Assembly (NCBI GenBank): GCA_963522035.1
Contig: CAUQYP010000250.1
Coordinates: 1 to 6,999, forward strand
From: Noviherbaspirillum_A sp963522035
Lineage (GTDB): Bacteria > Pseudomonadota > Gammaproteobacteria > Burkholderiales > Burkholderiaceae_D
DNA: 6,999 nt
Direction of reading: 5' to 3'
Position numbers and translations under genes: made by a program. The notes beneath the pieces are model-generated. The model did no database searches. It was not told where the DNA came from and saw only the letters and a program-made list of their open reading frames with translations. This document shows positions 1 through 6,932 of this stretch, in pieces (position 1 is the first letter of the stretch; the number at the start of each line of letters is the position of its first letter).

Positions 1-168
<168 letters not shown>

Positions 169-230
169 AGGAAGAAATATCGCTTACAGGCCGGCTAGGG
201 CAAGTCGGCACGAAACTGCTTTAGTCAAAA

Positions 231-254
231 AGCCCGGTGATCCGGGCTCTTTTT
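231..254. terminator. Hairpin terminator, probably bidirectional
   Basis: A 7-bp perfect stem (AGCCCGG at 231-237, CCGGGCT at 242-248) closes a TGAT loop. On the plus strand it is followed by CTTTTT. On the minus strand A227-A231 gives a five-T tail. It could be a second, back-up terminator for the leftward rpmB-rpmG unit, or the end of a rightward transcript entering from the left. No gene of that kind is visible in the window. Confidence 0.7.
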
Positions 255-279
255 CCATGCTGGCGAAGTGCATGCCCAT

Positions 280-305
280 AAAAAAACCCCGCAATAGTTG
301 CGGGG
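280..305 (-). terminator. Rho-independent terminator of rpmB-rpmG
   Basis: An 8-bp perfect GC-rich stem (CCCCGCAA at 287-294, TTGCGGGG at 298-305) closes a three-base loop. Read on the minus strand it is followed by a run of seven T (complement of A280-A286). It lies about 20 bases past the rpmG stop codon, as expected for the end of that transcript. On the plus strand the stem is followed by CTTTTTC, so it may work both ways. Confidence 0.88.
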
Positions 306-325
306 CTTTTTCTTTCCATGACCAA

Positions 326-493
326 TTACTTGATCTTGGTTTCCTTGTATTCGACATGCTTGCGTGCCTTGGGATCGAACTTCATGATCGCCATTTTTTC
401 CGGCATCGTACGCTTGTTCTTGGTGGTGGTATAGAAGTGACCCGTACCTGCAGTCGATTCCAACTTGATTTTGTCGCGGCCTTTGGTAGCCAT
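326..493 (-). CDS. rpmG: 50S ribosomal protein L33
   Basis: The 55-residue product is a small basic protein of the large ribosomal subunit, located near the E site. It begins MATKGRDKIKLESTAGTGHF, then YTTTKNKRT, and ends HVEYKETKIK. Length and these motifs match the proteobacterial L33 family (E. coli L33 is also 55 residues). It is the cysteine-free form, with no CxxC pairs and therefore no zinc ribbon, typical of E. coli-like L33. The start ATG is at 491-493, preceded by a Shine-Dalgarno AAAGGA (complement of 500-505). It lies 22 bp downstream of rpmB in the same direction and is followed by a strong terminator, so it is the last gene of a two-gene ribosomal unit. The stop is TAA. Confidence 0.97.
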   Translation of the reverse strand: MATKGRDKIKLESTAGTGHFYTTTKNKRTMPEKMAIMKFDPKARKHVEYKETKIK

Positions 494-515
494 GATGATT
501 CCTTTACTGTGCTAG

Positions 516-752
516 TTAGACTTTTTCGCCACGGGCGCGCATGTCGAGCAGGACGGCGTCGATGCCGATCTTGTCGATGGTACGCAGGCCGGCGTTGGAC
601 AGGCGCAGGGAGACCCAGCGATTTTCCGACTCGACAAAGATACGACGCCGCTGCAGGTTCGGCAGGAAACGACGCTTGGTCTTGTTGTTCGCATGGGAAA
701 CGTTGTTGCCGACCATCGGCTTTTTCCCGGTGACTTGGCAAGTACGTGCCAT
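516..752 (-). CDS. rpmB: 50S ribosomal protein L28
   Basis: The 78-residue product is a large-subunit ribosomal protein and has the family's usual length. Recognisable stretches are MARTCQVTGKKPMVGNNVSH at the N-terminus, NNKTKRRFLPNLQ at about 22-34, and the C-terminal KIGIDAVLLDMRARGEKV. The single Cys5 is as in E. coli L28; the paired zinc cysteines of the C+ form are absent. The start ATG (750-752) has a strong Shine-Dalgarno AAGGAG (complement of 759-764) six bases upstream. It has its own promoter (793-821) and is followed 22 bp later by rpmG. The order radC-rpmB-rpmG is the same as in E. coli and many proteobacteria. Confidence 0.98.
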   Translation of the reverse strand: MARTCQVTGKKPMVGNNVSHANNKTKRRFLPNLQRRRIFVESENRWVSLRLSNAGLRTIDKIGIDAVLLDMRARGEKV

Positions 753-792
753 GTTTCACTCCTTAAAGATTTCCGAAATTGGAAAAAAAGAG

Positions 793-821
793 AGTATATC
801 CAGAAAAACTAGATTATTCAA
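793..821 (-). promoter_or_regulatory. Sigma70-type promoter of rpmB-rpmG
   Basis: Read on the minus strand, TTGAAT (-35, 816-821) and TATACT (-10, 793-798) are separated by 17 bp, the optimal spacing, in an AT-rich gap. Transcription would start at about 786, giving a leader of roughly 30 nt that contains the rpmB ribosome binding site. It lies between radC and rpmB, so the ribosomal genes need not depend on radC transcription. This is motif evidence only. Confidence 0.72.
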
Positions 822-832
822 CGACTTGCGAA

Positions 833-844
833 AAACAATTGTTT
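833..844. other. Perfect 12-bp palindrome upstream of the rpmB promoter
   Basis: AAACAATTGTTT is a perfect inverted repeat centred between 838 and 839. It starts 11 bp upstream of the rpmB -35 box and lies 42 bp beyond the radC stop codon. It could be an operator, part of an AT-rich upstream element, or chance in an AT-rich gap. It has no GC-rich stem, so a terminator role for radC is unlikely. I do not recognise the site. Confidence 0.35.
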
Positions 845-886
845 CTTCTTCTTTTGATGAAATTTAACATTTTGAGCTGGTTTTGT

Positions 887-1561
887 TCACAGATCGCCAT
901 GTTCAGCGAACGAGTAAAAACGATTGCCTGCAATGATGAAGTGGTCCAGGACTTTTACTTCCATCAAACCCAGCGCGCTGACCAGCAAGTCGGTCAACTC
1001 ATGGTCCTGCGGGCTGGGAGTGTGGTCGCCGGATGGATGATTGTGGGCGAGGATGACGCTTGCCGCGTTGTGATGAAGTGCGGTGCGTACGACTTCGCGG
1101 GGATATACATACGCACGGGTCAGCGTGCCGCGAAACATTTCCTCGCACGCGATCAGGCAGTGGCGCACGTCCAGGAAAAGGACTGTAAAACTTTCGTAAG
1201 AGAGATTCGCAAGCCGCAGGTGAAGGTAACTCTTTACGGCAGCCGATGTGCCCAGCGTGGCGCCGGTAGTCAGTTCTTCCTTGGTCGTTCGACGGGCCAG
1301 TTCGAGGACGGCTTGTAATTGGGCAAATTTTGCTGGGCCTAGTCCAGGAAACGCACAAAAATCCTGTATAGCCGCATTGCATAGTTTGCCTAGTGAGCCG
1401 AAGTGCAGTAAAAGCCGCTGTGCCAGTTCGATTGCCGAGCAGCCCGGCAATCCTGTGCGCAGAAAGATGGCCAATAGCTCGGCATCCGACAGAATATGCG
1501 CGCCATGGCTGATCAATCGTTCTCGCGGCCGCAAGGCGAGCGGCCAATCCGAAATTCCCAT
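887..1561 (-). CDS. radC: RadC family protein (JAB/MPN metalloprotease-like fold, formerly 'DNA repair protein RadC')
   Basis: The 224-residue product starts MGISDWPLALRPRERLI, the typical RadC N-terminus, then SDAELLAIFLRTG. A helix-hairpin-helix segment, FPGLGPAKFAQLQ, covers about residues 71-83. The C-terminal JAB/MPN domain carries the metal-binding motif AHNHPSGDHTPSPQD, with His173, His175 and Asp186, and an upstream acidic residue before FRGTL (about Glu141). All signature residues are present, so it looks intact. Despite the name, a DNA-repair role is not well supported for the family and its function is unresolved. An in-frame ATG at 1627 would add 22 residues of low-complexity sequence. 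I chose 1561 because it matches family length (about 222-224) and N-terminus, although neither start has a strong Shine-Dalgarno. It is divergent from fkpB and upstream of rpmB-rpmG. The stop is TGA. Confidence 0.95.
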   Translation of the reverse strand: MGISDWPLALRPRERLISHGAHILSDAELLAIFLRTGLPGCSAIELAQRLLLHFGSLGKLCNAAIQDFCAFPGLGPAKFAQLQAVLELARRTTKEELTTGATLGTSAAVKSYLHLRLANLSYESFTVLFLDVRHCLIACEEMFRGTLTRAYVYPREVVRTALHHNAASVILAHNHPSGDHTPSPQDHELTDLLVSALGLMEVKVLDHFIIAGNRFYSFAEHGDL

Positions 1562-1634
1562 GGATGTGCTTTCGTTGGGTGCTGCGGAAAGTCGGGCGCC
1601 GGGCGTATTTACCGCGGAGCGACGCATCGTGGCT

Positions 1635-1640
1635 TAAAAT
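1635..1640 (+). promoter_or_regulatory. Possible -10 box for fkpB-ispH
   Basis: TAAAAT sits 16 bp before the chosen fkpB ATG, in the radC/fkpB divergent gap. No good -35 lies at 16-18 bp; the nearest resemblance is TTTACC at 1608-1613, with a spacing of 21 bp, which is too long for a standard promoter. If this -10 is used, transcription starts only about 10 nt before the start codon. Weak motif evidence. Confidence 0.35.
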
Positions 1641-1656
1641 GGCGGATTATTCTGGC

Positions 1657-2124
1657 ATGCAAAATCCCATGGAAAATTTACCACAGGCGGTAGTCACACC
1701 AAGCGCCTACCTGACCCTGCACTATCGGCTGGCGTCGCAAGATGGCAACGATATCGTGACCACCTTCAATGGCAATCCGTCTACGCTACAAATCGGCAGC
1801 GGACAGCTGGCGCCCTTCCTCGAACACTGCCTGCTGGGTTTGCCCGAAGGCGCCGAGCAAAGTTACACGTTGACGCCGGAAGAGTCGTTCGGTGAGCGTA
1901 ACCCGGACTTGGTCCAACGACTCTCGCGTGACACGCTGGCAGAGAATTCGCAGTTTGGCGAAGAATACAAGGTGGGCGATGTCGTCGAATTCGCCGCGCC
2001 AAGTGGCGGTCGTTTCGCCGGCGTGCTGCTTGAAATCAACGACACCGATGCATTGTTCGACTTTAATCATCCGCTGTCGGGCCAGACGCTTAAATTCGAC
2101 GTGCGCATCATAAGCATTCTTTAG
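1657..2124 (+). CDS. fkpB: FKBP-type peptidyl-prolyl cis-trans isomerase, SlpA/FkpB group
   Basis: The 155-residue product is a cytoplasmic proline isomerase and chaperone of the SlyD/SlpA type. The FKBP fold is split. The N-terminal part (about residues 14-80) has YLTLHYRLAS, then LQIGSGQLAPFLEHCLLGLP and ESFGERNPDLVQ. An 'insert-in-flap' segment (about 85-128) follows, and the chain returns to FKBP with LFDFNHPLSGQTLKFDV (about 133-149). There is no His-rich metal-binding tail, which separates it from SlyD. E. coli FkpB is 149 residues. Possible starts are 1639, 1657 and 1669. The conserved part begins at VVTPSAYL, so all are compatible; I chose 1657 because GGCGGA at 1641-1646 is the only faint ribosome site. 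It is followed 35 bp later by ispH, the same pairing as in E. coli. The stop is TAG. Confidence 0.93.
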   Translation: MQNPMENLPQAVVTPSAYLTLHYRLASQDGNDIVTTFNGNPSTLQIGSGQLAPFLEHCLLGLPEGAEQSYTLTPEESFGERNPDLVQRLSRDTLAENSQFGEEYKVGDVVEFAAPSGGRFAGVLLEINDTDALFDFNHPLSGQTLKFDVRIISIL

Positions 2125-2159
2125 AGCGGGTGCGTTCAACGGCATCGAGGAAACAAAAT

Positions 2160-3104
2160 ATGGAACAAGAAATATTGCTGGCCCAGCCACGCGGGTTCTG
2201 CGCCGGCGTGGACCGTGCAATCGAGATCGTGGAACGGGCGCTGGCGCAATTTGGCGCCCCCATCTATGTCCGGCACGAGATCGTGCATAACGCCTATGTC
2301 GTGGAAGACCTGCGGCAGAAGGGCGCCATCTTCATCGAGGACCTGGCCGATGTCCCACCGGGAAATACGCTGGTGTTTTCGGCCCACGGGGTACCGCGTT
2401 CGGTTGTCGAGGAAGCCGCGCAACGCGGCCTGAAAGTGTTCGACGCGACCTGTCCGCTCGTCACCAAGGTGCATATGGAAGTGGCCAAGATGCGGCGCGA
2501 AGGCCGGGAAATCGTGATGATCGGCCATGCCGGCCACCCGGAAGTCGAAGGCACGATGGGCCAGGCCGACGAAGGCATGTACCTGGTCGAAACCGTCGAC
2601 GACGTCCAGCGGCTGCAGGTCAAGCGTGCGGACCAGCTGGCGTATGTCTCCCAGACCACGCTGTCGGTCGATGACACGGCGGACGTGATCAACGCGTTGA
2701 AACAGCGTTTCCCGCAGATCGCCGAGCCCAAGAAAGGCGACATCTGCTACGCCACCACGAACCGGCAGGAAGCCGTCAAGTTCATGGCGCCCCAGGTCGA
2801 CCTGGTGATCGTGGTCGGCAGCCCCAACAGTTCCAATTCCAACCGGCTGCGCGAGGTCGCGCAGAAGAAGGGCACACTGGCCTACATGGTTGATAATGCC
2901 GCGCAAATCGACCCTGCATGGCTGAGCGGCAAGCGCCGCATCGGCGTGACAGCAGGCGCGTCGGCGCCCCAGATACTGGTGGATGCAGTGATCGACCAGC
3001 TCAAGCTGCATGGCGCAAAAAGCGTCCGCGTGCTGGAAGGCGTGGAAGAGCACGTCACATTCCCGCTGCCCAAGGGACTGAGCGGGACTGTTGCGGCCGG
3101 CTGA
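2160..3104 (+). CDS. ispH: 4-hydroxy-3-methylbut-2-enyl diphosphate reductase
   Basis: IspH (LytB) is a cytosolic iron-sulfur enzyme that reduces HMBPP to IPP and DMAPP, the last step of the MEP isoprenoid pathway. The 314-residue product is close to E. coli IspH (316). The three cluster ligands are present: Cys14 (QPRGFCAGVDRA), Cys98 (FDATCPLVTKVH) and Cys196 (GDICYATTNRQ). Substrate residues are also visible: His43, His76 (SAHGVP), His126 and Glu128 (GHAGHPEVEGTMGQ), Thr166/Thr167, Ser224 and Asn226 (SPNSSNSNRL) and Ser268 (TAGASAPQ). The ATG at 2160 is preceded by GAGGA (2147-2151) and gives the family N-terminus. An upstream in-frame GTG (2130) would add ten unrelated residues and is rejected. 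It is probably co-transcribed with fkpB. The stop is TGA. Confidence 0.98.
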   Translation: MEQEILLAQPRGFCAGVDRAIEIVERALAQFGAPIYVRHEIVHNAYVVEDLRQKGAIFIEDLADVPPGNTLVFSAHGVPRSVVEEAAQRGLKVFDATCPLVTKVHMEVAKMRREGREIVMIGHAGHPEVEGTMGQADEGMYLVETVDDVQRLQVKRADQLAYVSQTTLSVDDTADVINALKQRFPQIAEPKKGDICYATTNRQEAVKFMAPQVDLVIVVGSPNSSNSNRLREVAQKKGTLAYMVDNAAQIDPAWLSGKRRIGVTAGASAPQILVDAVIDQLKLHGAKSVRVLEGVEEHVTFPLPKGLSGTVAAG

Positions 3105-3122
3105 AACGACGTGATATGCGCA

Positions 3123-3167
3123 GGGCGGCCGCAGCGACGACCGGTGATCGCTGCATGCCCAATTTTT
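3123..3167 (+). terminator. Probable terminator between ispH and livH
   Basis: A perfect 7-bp stem (GCAGCGA at 3131-3137, TCGCTGC at 3148-3154) encloses ten bases. It can be extended by an outer GGGC/GCCC pair (3123-3126 with 3157-3160) across a small internal loop. AATTTTT (3161-3167) follows directly. The hairpin lies 18 bp past the ispH stop codon and would end fkpB-ispH transcripts. With only about 20 bp left before livH, it could instead act as a leader hairpin of a liv transcript that starts earlier. Confidence 0.55.
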
Positions 3168-3186
3168 AACCTCATCCAGGCGGCTC

Positions 3187-4116
3187 ATGGAAATATTTTT
3201 GCAGCAAATCGTCAACGGCCTGGTTCTAGGCAGTATGTATGCGCTGATCGCCCTGGGTTACACCATGGTGTATGGCGTACTCAACCTGATCAATTTCGCC
3301 CATGGCGAAGTGCTGATGATAGGGGCGATGGCCGGACTGACCATACTCAAGATGGTCAATAATGTCGCCCCGGATTTGCCGGGCGTCGTCAAGCTGCTCA
3401 TTGCCATCCTCGGGGCAATTCCCGTCTGCGTGCTGGTCAATATCCTGATCGAACGCATTGCGTACCGCCGCTTGCGCAATGCACCGCGCCTGGCGCCGCT
3501 GATTACGGCCATCGGCGTGTCCATCCTGCTGCAGACCATCGCGATGATGATCTGGGGCCGCAATCCGCTGCCTTTCCCGCAGGTAATGCCGTCCGAGTCG
3601 CTGAACCTGATGGGCGCGCTGATCACGCCGACCCAGGTCATGCTGCTGGTGCTGGCCGCGGTCTGCATGCTGGCTTTGGTGCTGCTGGTCGAGAAAACCA
3701 AGATGGGCAGGGCAATGCGCGCCACCGCCGAAAATCCGCGCATCGCCGGCCTGATGGGGGTAGACGCCAACCGGGTCATCGTCTTCACCTTCGCCATCGG
3801 CGCCACGCTGGCCGCGGTGGCCGGCGTGATGTGGGGCGCCAATTATTCGTCGGCGCAGTTCGCCATGGGCTTCGTCCCCGGGCTCAAGGCCTTCTCGGCG
3901 GCGGTGCTGGGCGGCATCGGCAATATCTATGGCGCGATGCTGGGCGGGATATTGCTGGGGCTCATAGAGAGCCTGGGCGCAGGTTATATCGGTGACCTGA
4001 CCGGCGGTTTCCTGGGCAGTAACTACCAGGACATTTTTGCCTTCATCGTGTTGATCATCGTGCTCACATTGCGCCCTTCCGGCCTGATGGGCGAGCGCGT
4101 TGCCGACCGCGCCTGA
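3187..4116 (+). CDS. livH: Branched-chain amino acid ABC transporter, permease LivH
   Basis: This is an inner-membrane permease subunit of a hydrophobic amino acid (HAAT/Liv) importer. Its 309 residues are close to E. coli LivH (308). The N-terminus contains VNGLVLGSMYALIALGYTMV and GVLNLINFAHGEVLMIGA, hallmarks of the family. About eight hydrophobic segments are visible. A cytoplasmic coupling (EAA-like) loop at about 173-206 reads MGRAMRATAENPRIAGLMG and docks to the ATPases. The C-terminus has GGIGNIYGAMLGGILLGLIE and ends in LRPSGLMGE. The ATG follows AGG (3178-3180) at six bases, a modest ribosome site. It is the first gene of livHMGF, with a 19-bp gap to livM. Substrate is inferred from family only; related systems carry other amino acids, amides or aromatic acids. 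Confidence 0.95.
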   Translation: MEIFLQQIVNGLVLGSMYALIALGYTMVYGVLNLINFAHGEVLMIGAMAGLTILKMVNNVAPDLPGVVKLLIAILGAIPVCVLVNILIERIAYRRLRNAPRLAPLITAIGVSILLQTIAMMIWGRNPLPFPQVMPSESLNLMGALITPTQVMLLVLAAVCMLALVLLVEKTKMGRAMRATAENPRIAGLMGVDANRVIVFTFAIGATLAAVAGVMWGANYSSAQFAMGFVPGLKAFSAAVLGGIGNIYGAMLGGILLGLIESLGAGYIGDLTGGFLGSNYQDIFAFIVLIIVLTLRPSGLMGERVADRA

Positions 4117-4135
4117 TCAGGAAGGACATCAACGT

Positions 4136-5344
4136 ATGGCATACAAACTGACATCGGCGACCACCGCCGGCCGCGCCAGCCTGCTGCTGTTTGCCGTGGC
4201 CGTGATCGCCTTCCCCTTCATCGCTTCGGGCTACGGCAACTCGTGGGTGCGCATCATGGACCTCGCGCTGCTCTACATCATGCTGGCGCTGGGCCTGAAC
4301 ATCGTGGTCGGATTCGCCGGCCTGCTGGACCTGGGCTACATCGCGTTCTACGCGCTGGGCGCCTACCTGACCGGCCTGCTGGCGTCGCCCCAGTTCGCCA
4401 CGCTCTTGGAGTCGCTGGTCAACCAGTACCAGCCGCTGGGCGATGCGGTCATTGCCTTCTTCGGCCCCGAAGTCGCGCAGCAGGGCATCCACTTGTCGCT
4501 CTGGGTAATCCTGCCGCTGGCGGCCTTGCTGGCCGGCGTGTTCGGCGCACTGCTGGGCGCGCCTACCCTGAAGCTGCGCGGCGATTACCTCGCCATCGTG
4601 ACGCTCGGCTTCGGCGAAATCATCCGCATCTTCATGAACAACCTCAACGGCCCGGTCAACATCACCAACGGTCCGCAGGGCATCAACCAGATCGACCCGG
4701 TACGCATCTTCGGCGTGTCGCTGGGCGGCGAGCCGGGGTCCGGGGCCATGGTGCGTATCGGCGACTGGTCGATGCCGTCGGTGAATGCCTACTATTTCCT
4801 GTTTTTGGCGCTGTGCCTGCTCATCGTGTTCATCTCCTACCGGCTGCAGGACTCCCGGCTGGGCCGCGCCTGGGTGGCAATCCGGGAAGACGAGATCGCC
4901 GCCAAGGCCATGGGCATCAATACCCGCAACGTCAAGCTGCTGGCCTTCGCGATGGGCGCGTCGTTCGGCGGCGTCGCCGGCGGCCTGTTCGCCTCGTTCC
5001 AGGGCTTCGTGTCGCCCGAGTCGTTCTCGCTGACCGAGTCGATCGCCGTGCTGGCGATGGTGGTGCTGGGTGGCATGGGCCATATACCGGGCGTCATCGT
5101 CGGCGGCATCATCCTGGCAGCCTTGCCGGAAGTGCTGCGCCATACGGTCGAGCCGGTGCAGCAGGCGCTCTTCGGCAAGGTGCTGATCGATGCCGAGATC
5201 CTGCGCCAGCTGCTGTACGGGCTGGCCATGGTCACCATCATGCTGATCCGGCCCGCTGGCCTGTGGCCCGCGCCGCGCCACGAGGACCGTCCCGACGCCG
5301 ACATCGACAAGCCTGCCCCCGCCACTGGCGTGGCGCCTGTATAG
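4136..5344 (+). CDS. livM: Branched-chain amino acid ABC transporter, permease LivM
   Basis: This is the second membrane permease, expected to pair with LivH to form the translocation path. Its 402 residues fall in the usual LivM range (E. coli 425). Family landmarks are the first membrane segments with LALGLNIVVGFAGLLDLGYI (about 49-69), GAPTLKLRGDYLAIVTLGFG (141-160), and the coupling loop GRAWVAIREDEIAAKAMGIN (243-262). VLGGMGHIPGVIVGGIIL (310-327) and the C-terminal LIRPAGLWP follow. The last 25 or so residues are hydrophilic and rich in Asp, Pro and Ala. The start ATG has GGAAGGA (4120-4126) upstream. An in-frame TTG at 4100 that overlaps livH is rejected because it lacks a ribosome site and family similarity. 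The stop TAG leaves 19 bp before livG. Confidence 0.95.
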   Translation: MAYKLTSATTAGRASLLLFAVAVIAFPFIASGYGNSWVRIMDLALLYIMLALGLNIVVGFAGLLDLGYIAFYALGAYLTGLLASPQFATLLESLVNQYQPLGDAVIAFFGPEVAQQGIHLSLWVILPLAALLAGVFGALLGAPTLKLRGDYLAIVTLGFGEIIRIFMNNLNGPVNITNGPQGINQIDPVRIFGVSLGGEPGSGAMVRIGDWSMPSVNAYYFLFLALCLLIVFISYRLQDSRLGRAWVAIREDEIAAKAMGINTRNVKLLAFAMGASFGGVAGGLFASFQGFVSPESFSLTESIAVLAMVVLGGMGHIPGVIVGGIILAALPEVLRHTVEPVQQALFGKVLIDAEILRQLLYGLAMVTIMLIRPAGLWPAPRHEDRPDADIDKPAPATGVAPV

Positions 5345-5363
5345 AAACATAGGAGAGCTTTTC

Positions 5364-6131
5364 ATGCAGGCGAATCTGCTCAATATCACTGGCGCGAGCA
5401 AGCGTTTCGGCGGGCTGCAAGCCTTGTCCGGCGTTGACATGCGCATTGCCAAAGGCCAGATCTACGGGCTGATCGGTCCCAACGGCGCCGGCAAGACAAC
5501 GTTCTTCAACGTGCTGACTGGCCTGTACCAGCCGGACGGCGGCAGCTTCGAGCTCGACGGCAAGCCGTATTCGCCGTCGGCGCCGCATGAAGTGGCCAAG
5601 GCGGGCATTGCGCGCACTTTCCAGAACATCCGGCTGTTCGGCGAAATGAGCGCGCTGGAAAATGTCATGGTCGGCCGCCATGTGCGCACCCGGCAGGGCG
5701 TGCTGGGCGCAGTACTGCGCCATCGCGCCGCGCGGGAAGAGGAGGCGGCAATCCGCGCGCGTTCGCTCGAGCTGCTGGACTTCGTCGGCATTGCCGGTTT
5801 TGCGCGCCGCACCGCCCGCCACCTGTCGTATGGCGACCAGCGACGCCTGGAAATTGCGCGCGCGCTCGCCACCGACCCGCTGCTGCTGGCGCTGGACGAA
5901 CCGGCCGCCGGCATGAATGCGACCGAGAAACTGGGCCTGCGTGAGTTGCTGCTGAAAATCAAGGCCAGTGGCAGCACCATCCTGCTCATCGAGCATGACG
6001 TCAAGCTGGTCATGGGATTGTGCGACCGGATCACGGTGCTGGACTATGGCAAGCCGATTGCGGAAGGAACGCCGGCCGAAGTGCAGAAAAACCCGGCCGT
6101 GATCGAGGCTTATCTCGGAGGGTCGCACTGA
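5364..6131 (+). CDS. livG: Branched-chain amino acid ABC transporter, ATP-binding protein LivG
   Basis: This 255-residue cytoplasmic ATPase powers the LivH/LivM permease as partner of LivF (E. coli LivG is also 255). Visible motifs are Walker A GPNGAGKT (38-45), Q-loop Gln87 in ARTFQNIRLF, signature LSYGDQRRLEIARAL (154-168), Walker B LLLALDEP (173-180) with Glu179 catalytic, and H-loop His211 (LLIEHDVKLVMGL). The signature LSYGD in place of LSGGQ, and the AAGMN after Walker B, are usual for LivG. The C-terminal VIEAYLGG is the standard LivG end and suggests an intact gene. A strong ribosome site AGGAG (5351-5355) lies eight bases before the ATG. Its stop TGA overlaps the livF start by one base (TGATG). 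Confidence 0.97.
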   Translation: MQANLLNITGASKRFGGLQALSGVDMRIAKGQIYGLIGPNGAGKTTFFNVLTGLYQPDGGSFELDGKPYSPSAPHEVAKAGIARTFQNIRLFGEMSALENVMVGRHVRTRQGVLGAVLRHRAAREEEAAIRARSLELLDFVGIAGFARRTARHLSYGDQRRLEIARALATDPLLLALDEPAAGMNATEKLGLRELLLKIKASGSTILLIEHDVKLVMGLCDRITVLDYGKPIAEGTPAEVQKNPAVIEAYLGGSH

Positions 6132-6868
6132 TGAACGCCACCACGGGCAAAGTGCTGCTGAAAGTGGAAGGCCTCAAGGTTGCCTATGGCGGCATCCAGG
6201 CGGTAAAGGGCATCGACCTGGAAGTGCGCGAGGGCGAGTTGATCACCCTGATCGGCGCCAACGGCGCCGGCAAGACCACCACGCTCAAGGCGATTACCGG
6301 CACGTTGCCCGAGTGCAGGGTGGAAGGCCATGTCGAGTATGACGGCCGGCCGATACGCGGCAAGACCTCGTTCGGCCTGGTGCGCCAGCAGTTGGCCATG
6401 GTGCCGGAAGGCCGCGGCGTCTTTACCCGCATGACCATCCACGAGAACCTGATGATGGGCGCCTACACGCGCAACGACAAGGCCGGCATTGCGGCGGATG
6501 TGGACAAGTGGTACGGCATTTTCCCGCGGCTCAAGGAGCGGGCGTCGCAACTTGCCGGCACCTTGTCTGGCGGCGAGCAGCAAATGCTGGCGATGGCGCG
6601 CGCGCTGATGAGCCACCCGAAGCTGCTGCTGCTCGACGAACCGTCGATGGGGTTGTCGCCCATCATGGTCGAGCGGATCTTCGACGTGGTGCGTACGGTT
6701 GCCGCCCAGGGTGTGACCATCCTGCTGGTCGAGCAGAATGCGCGCCTGGCCCTGCAGGCGGCGCATCGCGGCTACGTGATGGAATCGGGCCTGATCACGA
6801 TGACCGGCCCGGCGCGGGAAATGCTGGATGACCCGAAGGTACGGCAGGCGTACCTGGGCGAGGAATAA
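6131..6868 (+). CDS. livF: Branched-chain amino acid ABC transporter, ATP-binding protein LivF
   Basis: This is the second ATPase of the importer, 245 residues (E. coli LivF 237). Motifs are Walker A GANGAGKT (42-49), signature LSGGEQQMLAMARAL (145-159) and Walker B LLLLDEP (165-171) with Glu170 catalytic. Two positions differ from the general ABC pattern but are normal for LivF. The Q-loop region reads VPEGRGVF, with Glu93 where most families have Gln, and the H-loop reads LLVEQNARLAL, with Gln202 where most have His. The start ATG overlaps the livG stop, and GGAGGG (6117-6122) inside livG provides the ribosome site, so translation is probably coupled. Upstream in-frame starts would add up to 37 residues that read out of frame through livG and are rejected. 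The stop is TAA. It is the last liv gene seen; a binding-protein gene does not follow. Confidence 0.97.
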   Translation: MNATTGKVLLKVEGLKVAYGGIQAVKGIDLEVREGELITLIGANGAGKTTTLKAITGTLPECRVEGHVEYDGRPIRGKTSFGLVRQQLAMVPEGRGVFTRMTIHENLMMGAYTRNDKAGIAADVDKWYGIFPRLKERASQLAGTLSGGEQQMLAMARALMSHPKLLLLDEPSMGLSPIMVERIFDVVRTVAAQGVTILLVEQNARLALQAAHRGYVMESGLITMTGPAREMLDDPKVRQAYLGEE

Positions 6869-6894
6869 AGCGGCGGATCAGGGCTTACGGGCTA

Positions 6895-6927
6895 GCGCAT
6901 TTTCATGCTGGCTTGCGCCAGATGCGC
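6895..6927. other. Imperfect hairpin downstream of livF
   Basis: GCGCAT (6895-6900) pairs with ATGCGC (6922-6927), and an inner CTGGC (6908-6912) pairs with GCCAG (6917-6921) around a TTGC loop. Seven unpaired bases lie on one side only. No T-run follows in either direction, so it is not a standard intrinsic terminator. It could stabilise the 3' end of the liv transcript or be incidental in GC-rich DNA. Confidence 0.35.
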
Positions 6928-6932
6928 CACGT

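Noticed and set aside
779..1318. 179-residue plus-strand reading frame opposite radC
   Set aside because: It is antisense to radC, which has all family motifs, and has no recognisable domain.
2136..3215. 359-residue minus-strand reading frame opposite ispH
   Set aside because: It is a shadow of a well-supported ispH caused by GC-rich codon bias, rich in His, Asp and Arg with no domain pattern.
4243..5352. 369-residue plus-strand reading frame in another frame of livM
   Set aside because: It is an Arg/Ala/Gly/His-rich overlap frame with no domain. The livM frame carries the family motifs.
4064..5452. 462-residue minus-strand reading frame opposite livM
   Set aside because: Long only because GC-rich third positions remove stop codons on the opposite strand. 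Its composition (Gln, Arg, His, Asp) is typical of an antisense shadow.
6042..6780. Missing Q-loop Gln and H-loop His in LivF as signs of an inactive ATPase
   Set aside because: Glu in the VPEGR segment and Gln in the VEQN segment are the normal LivF family residues.
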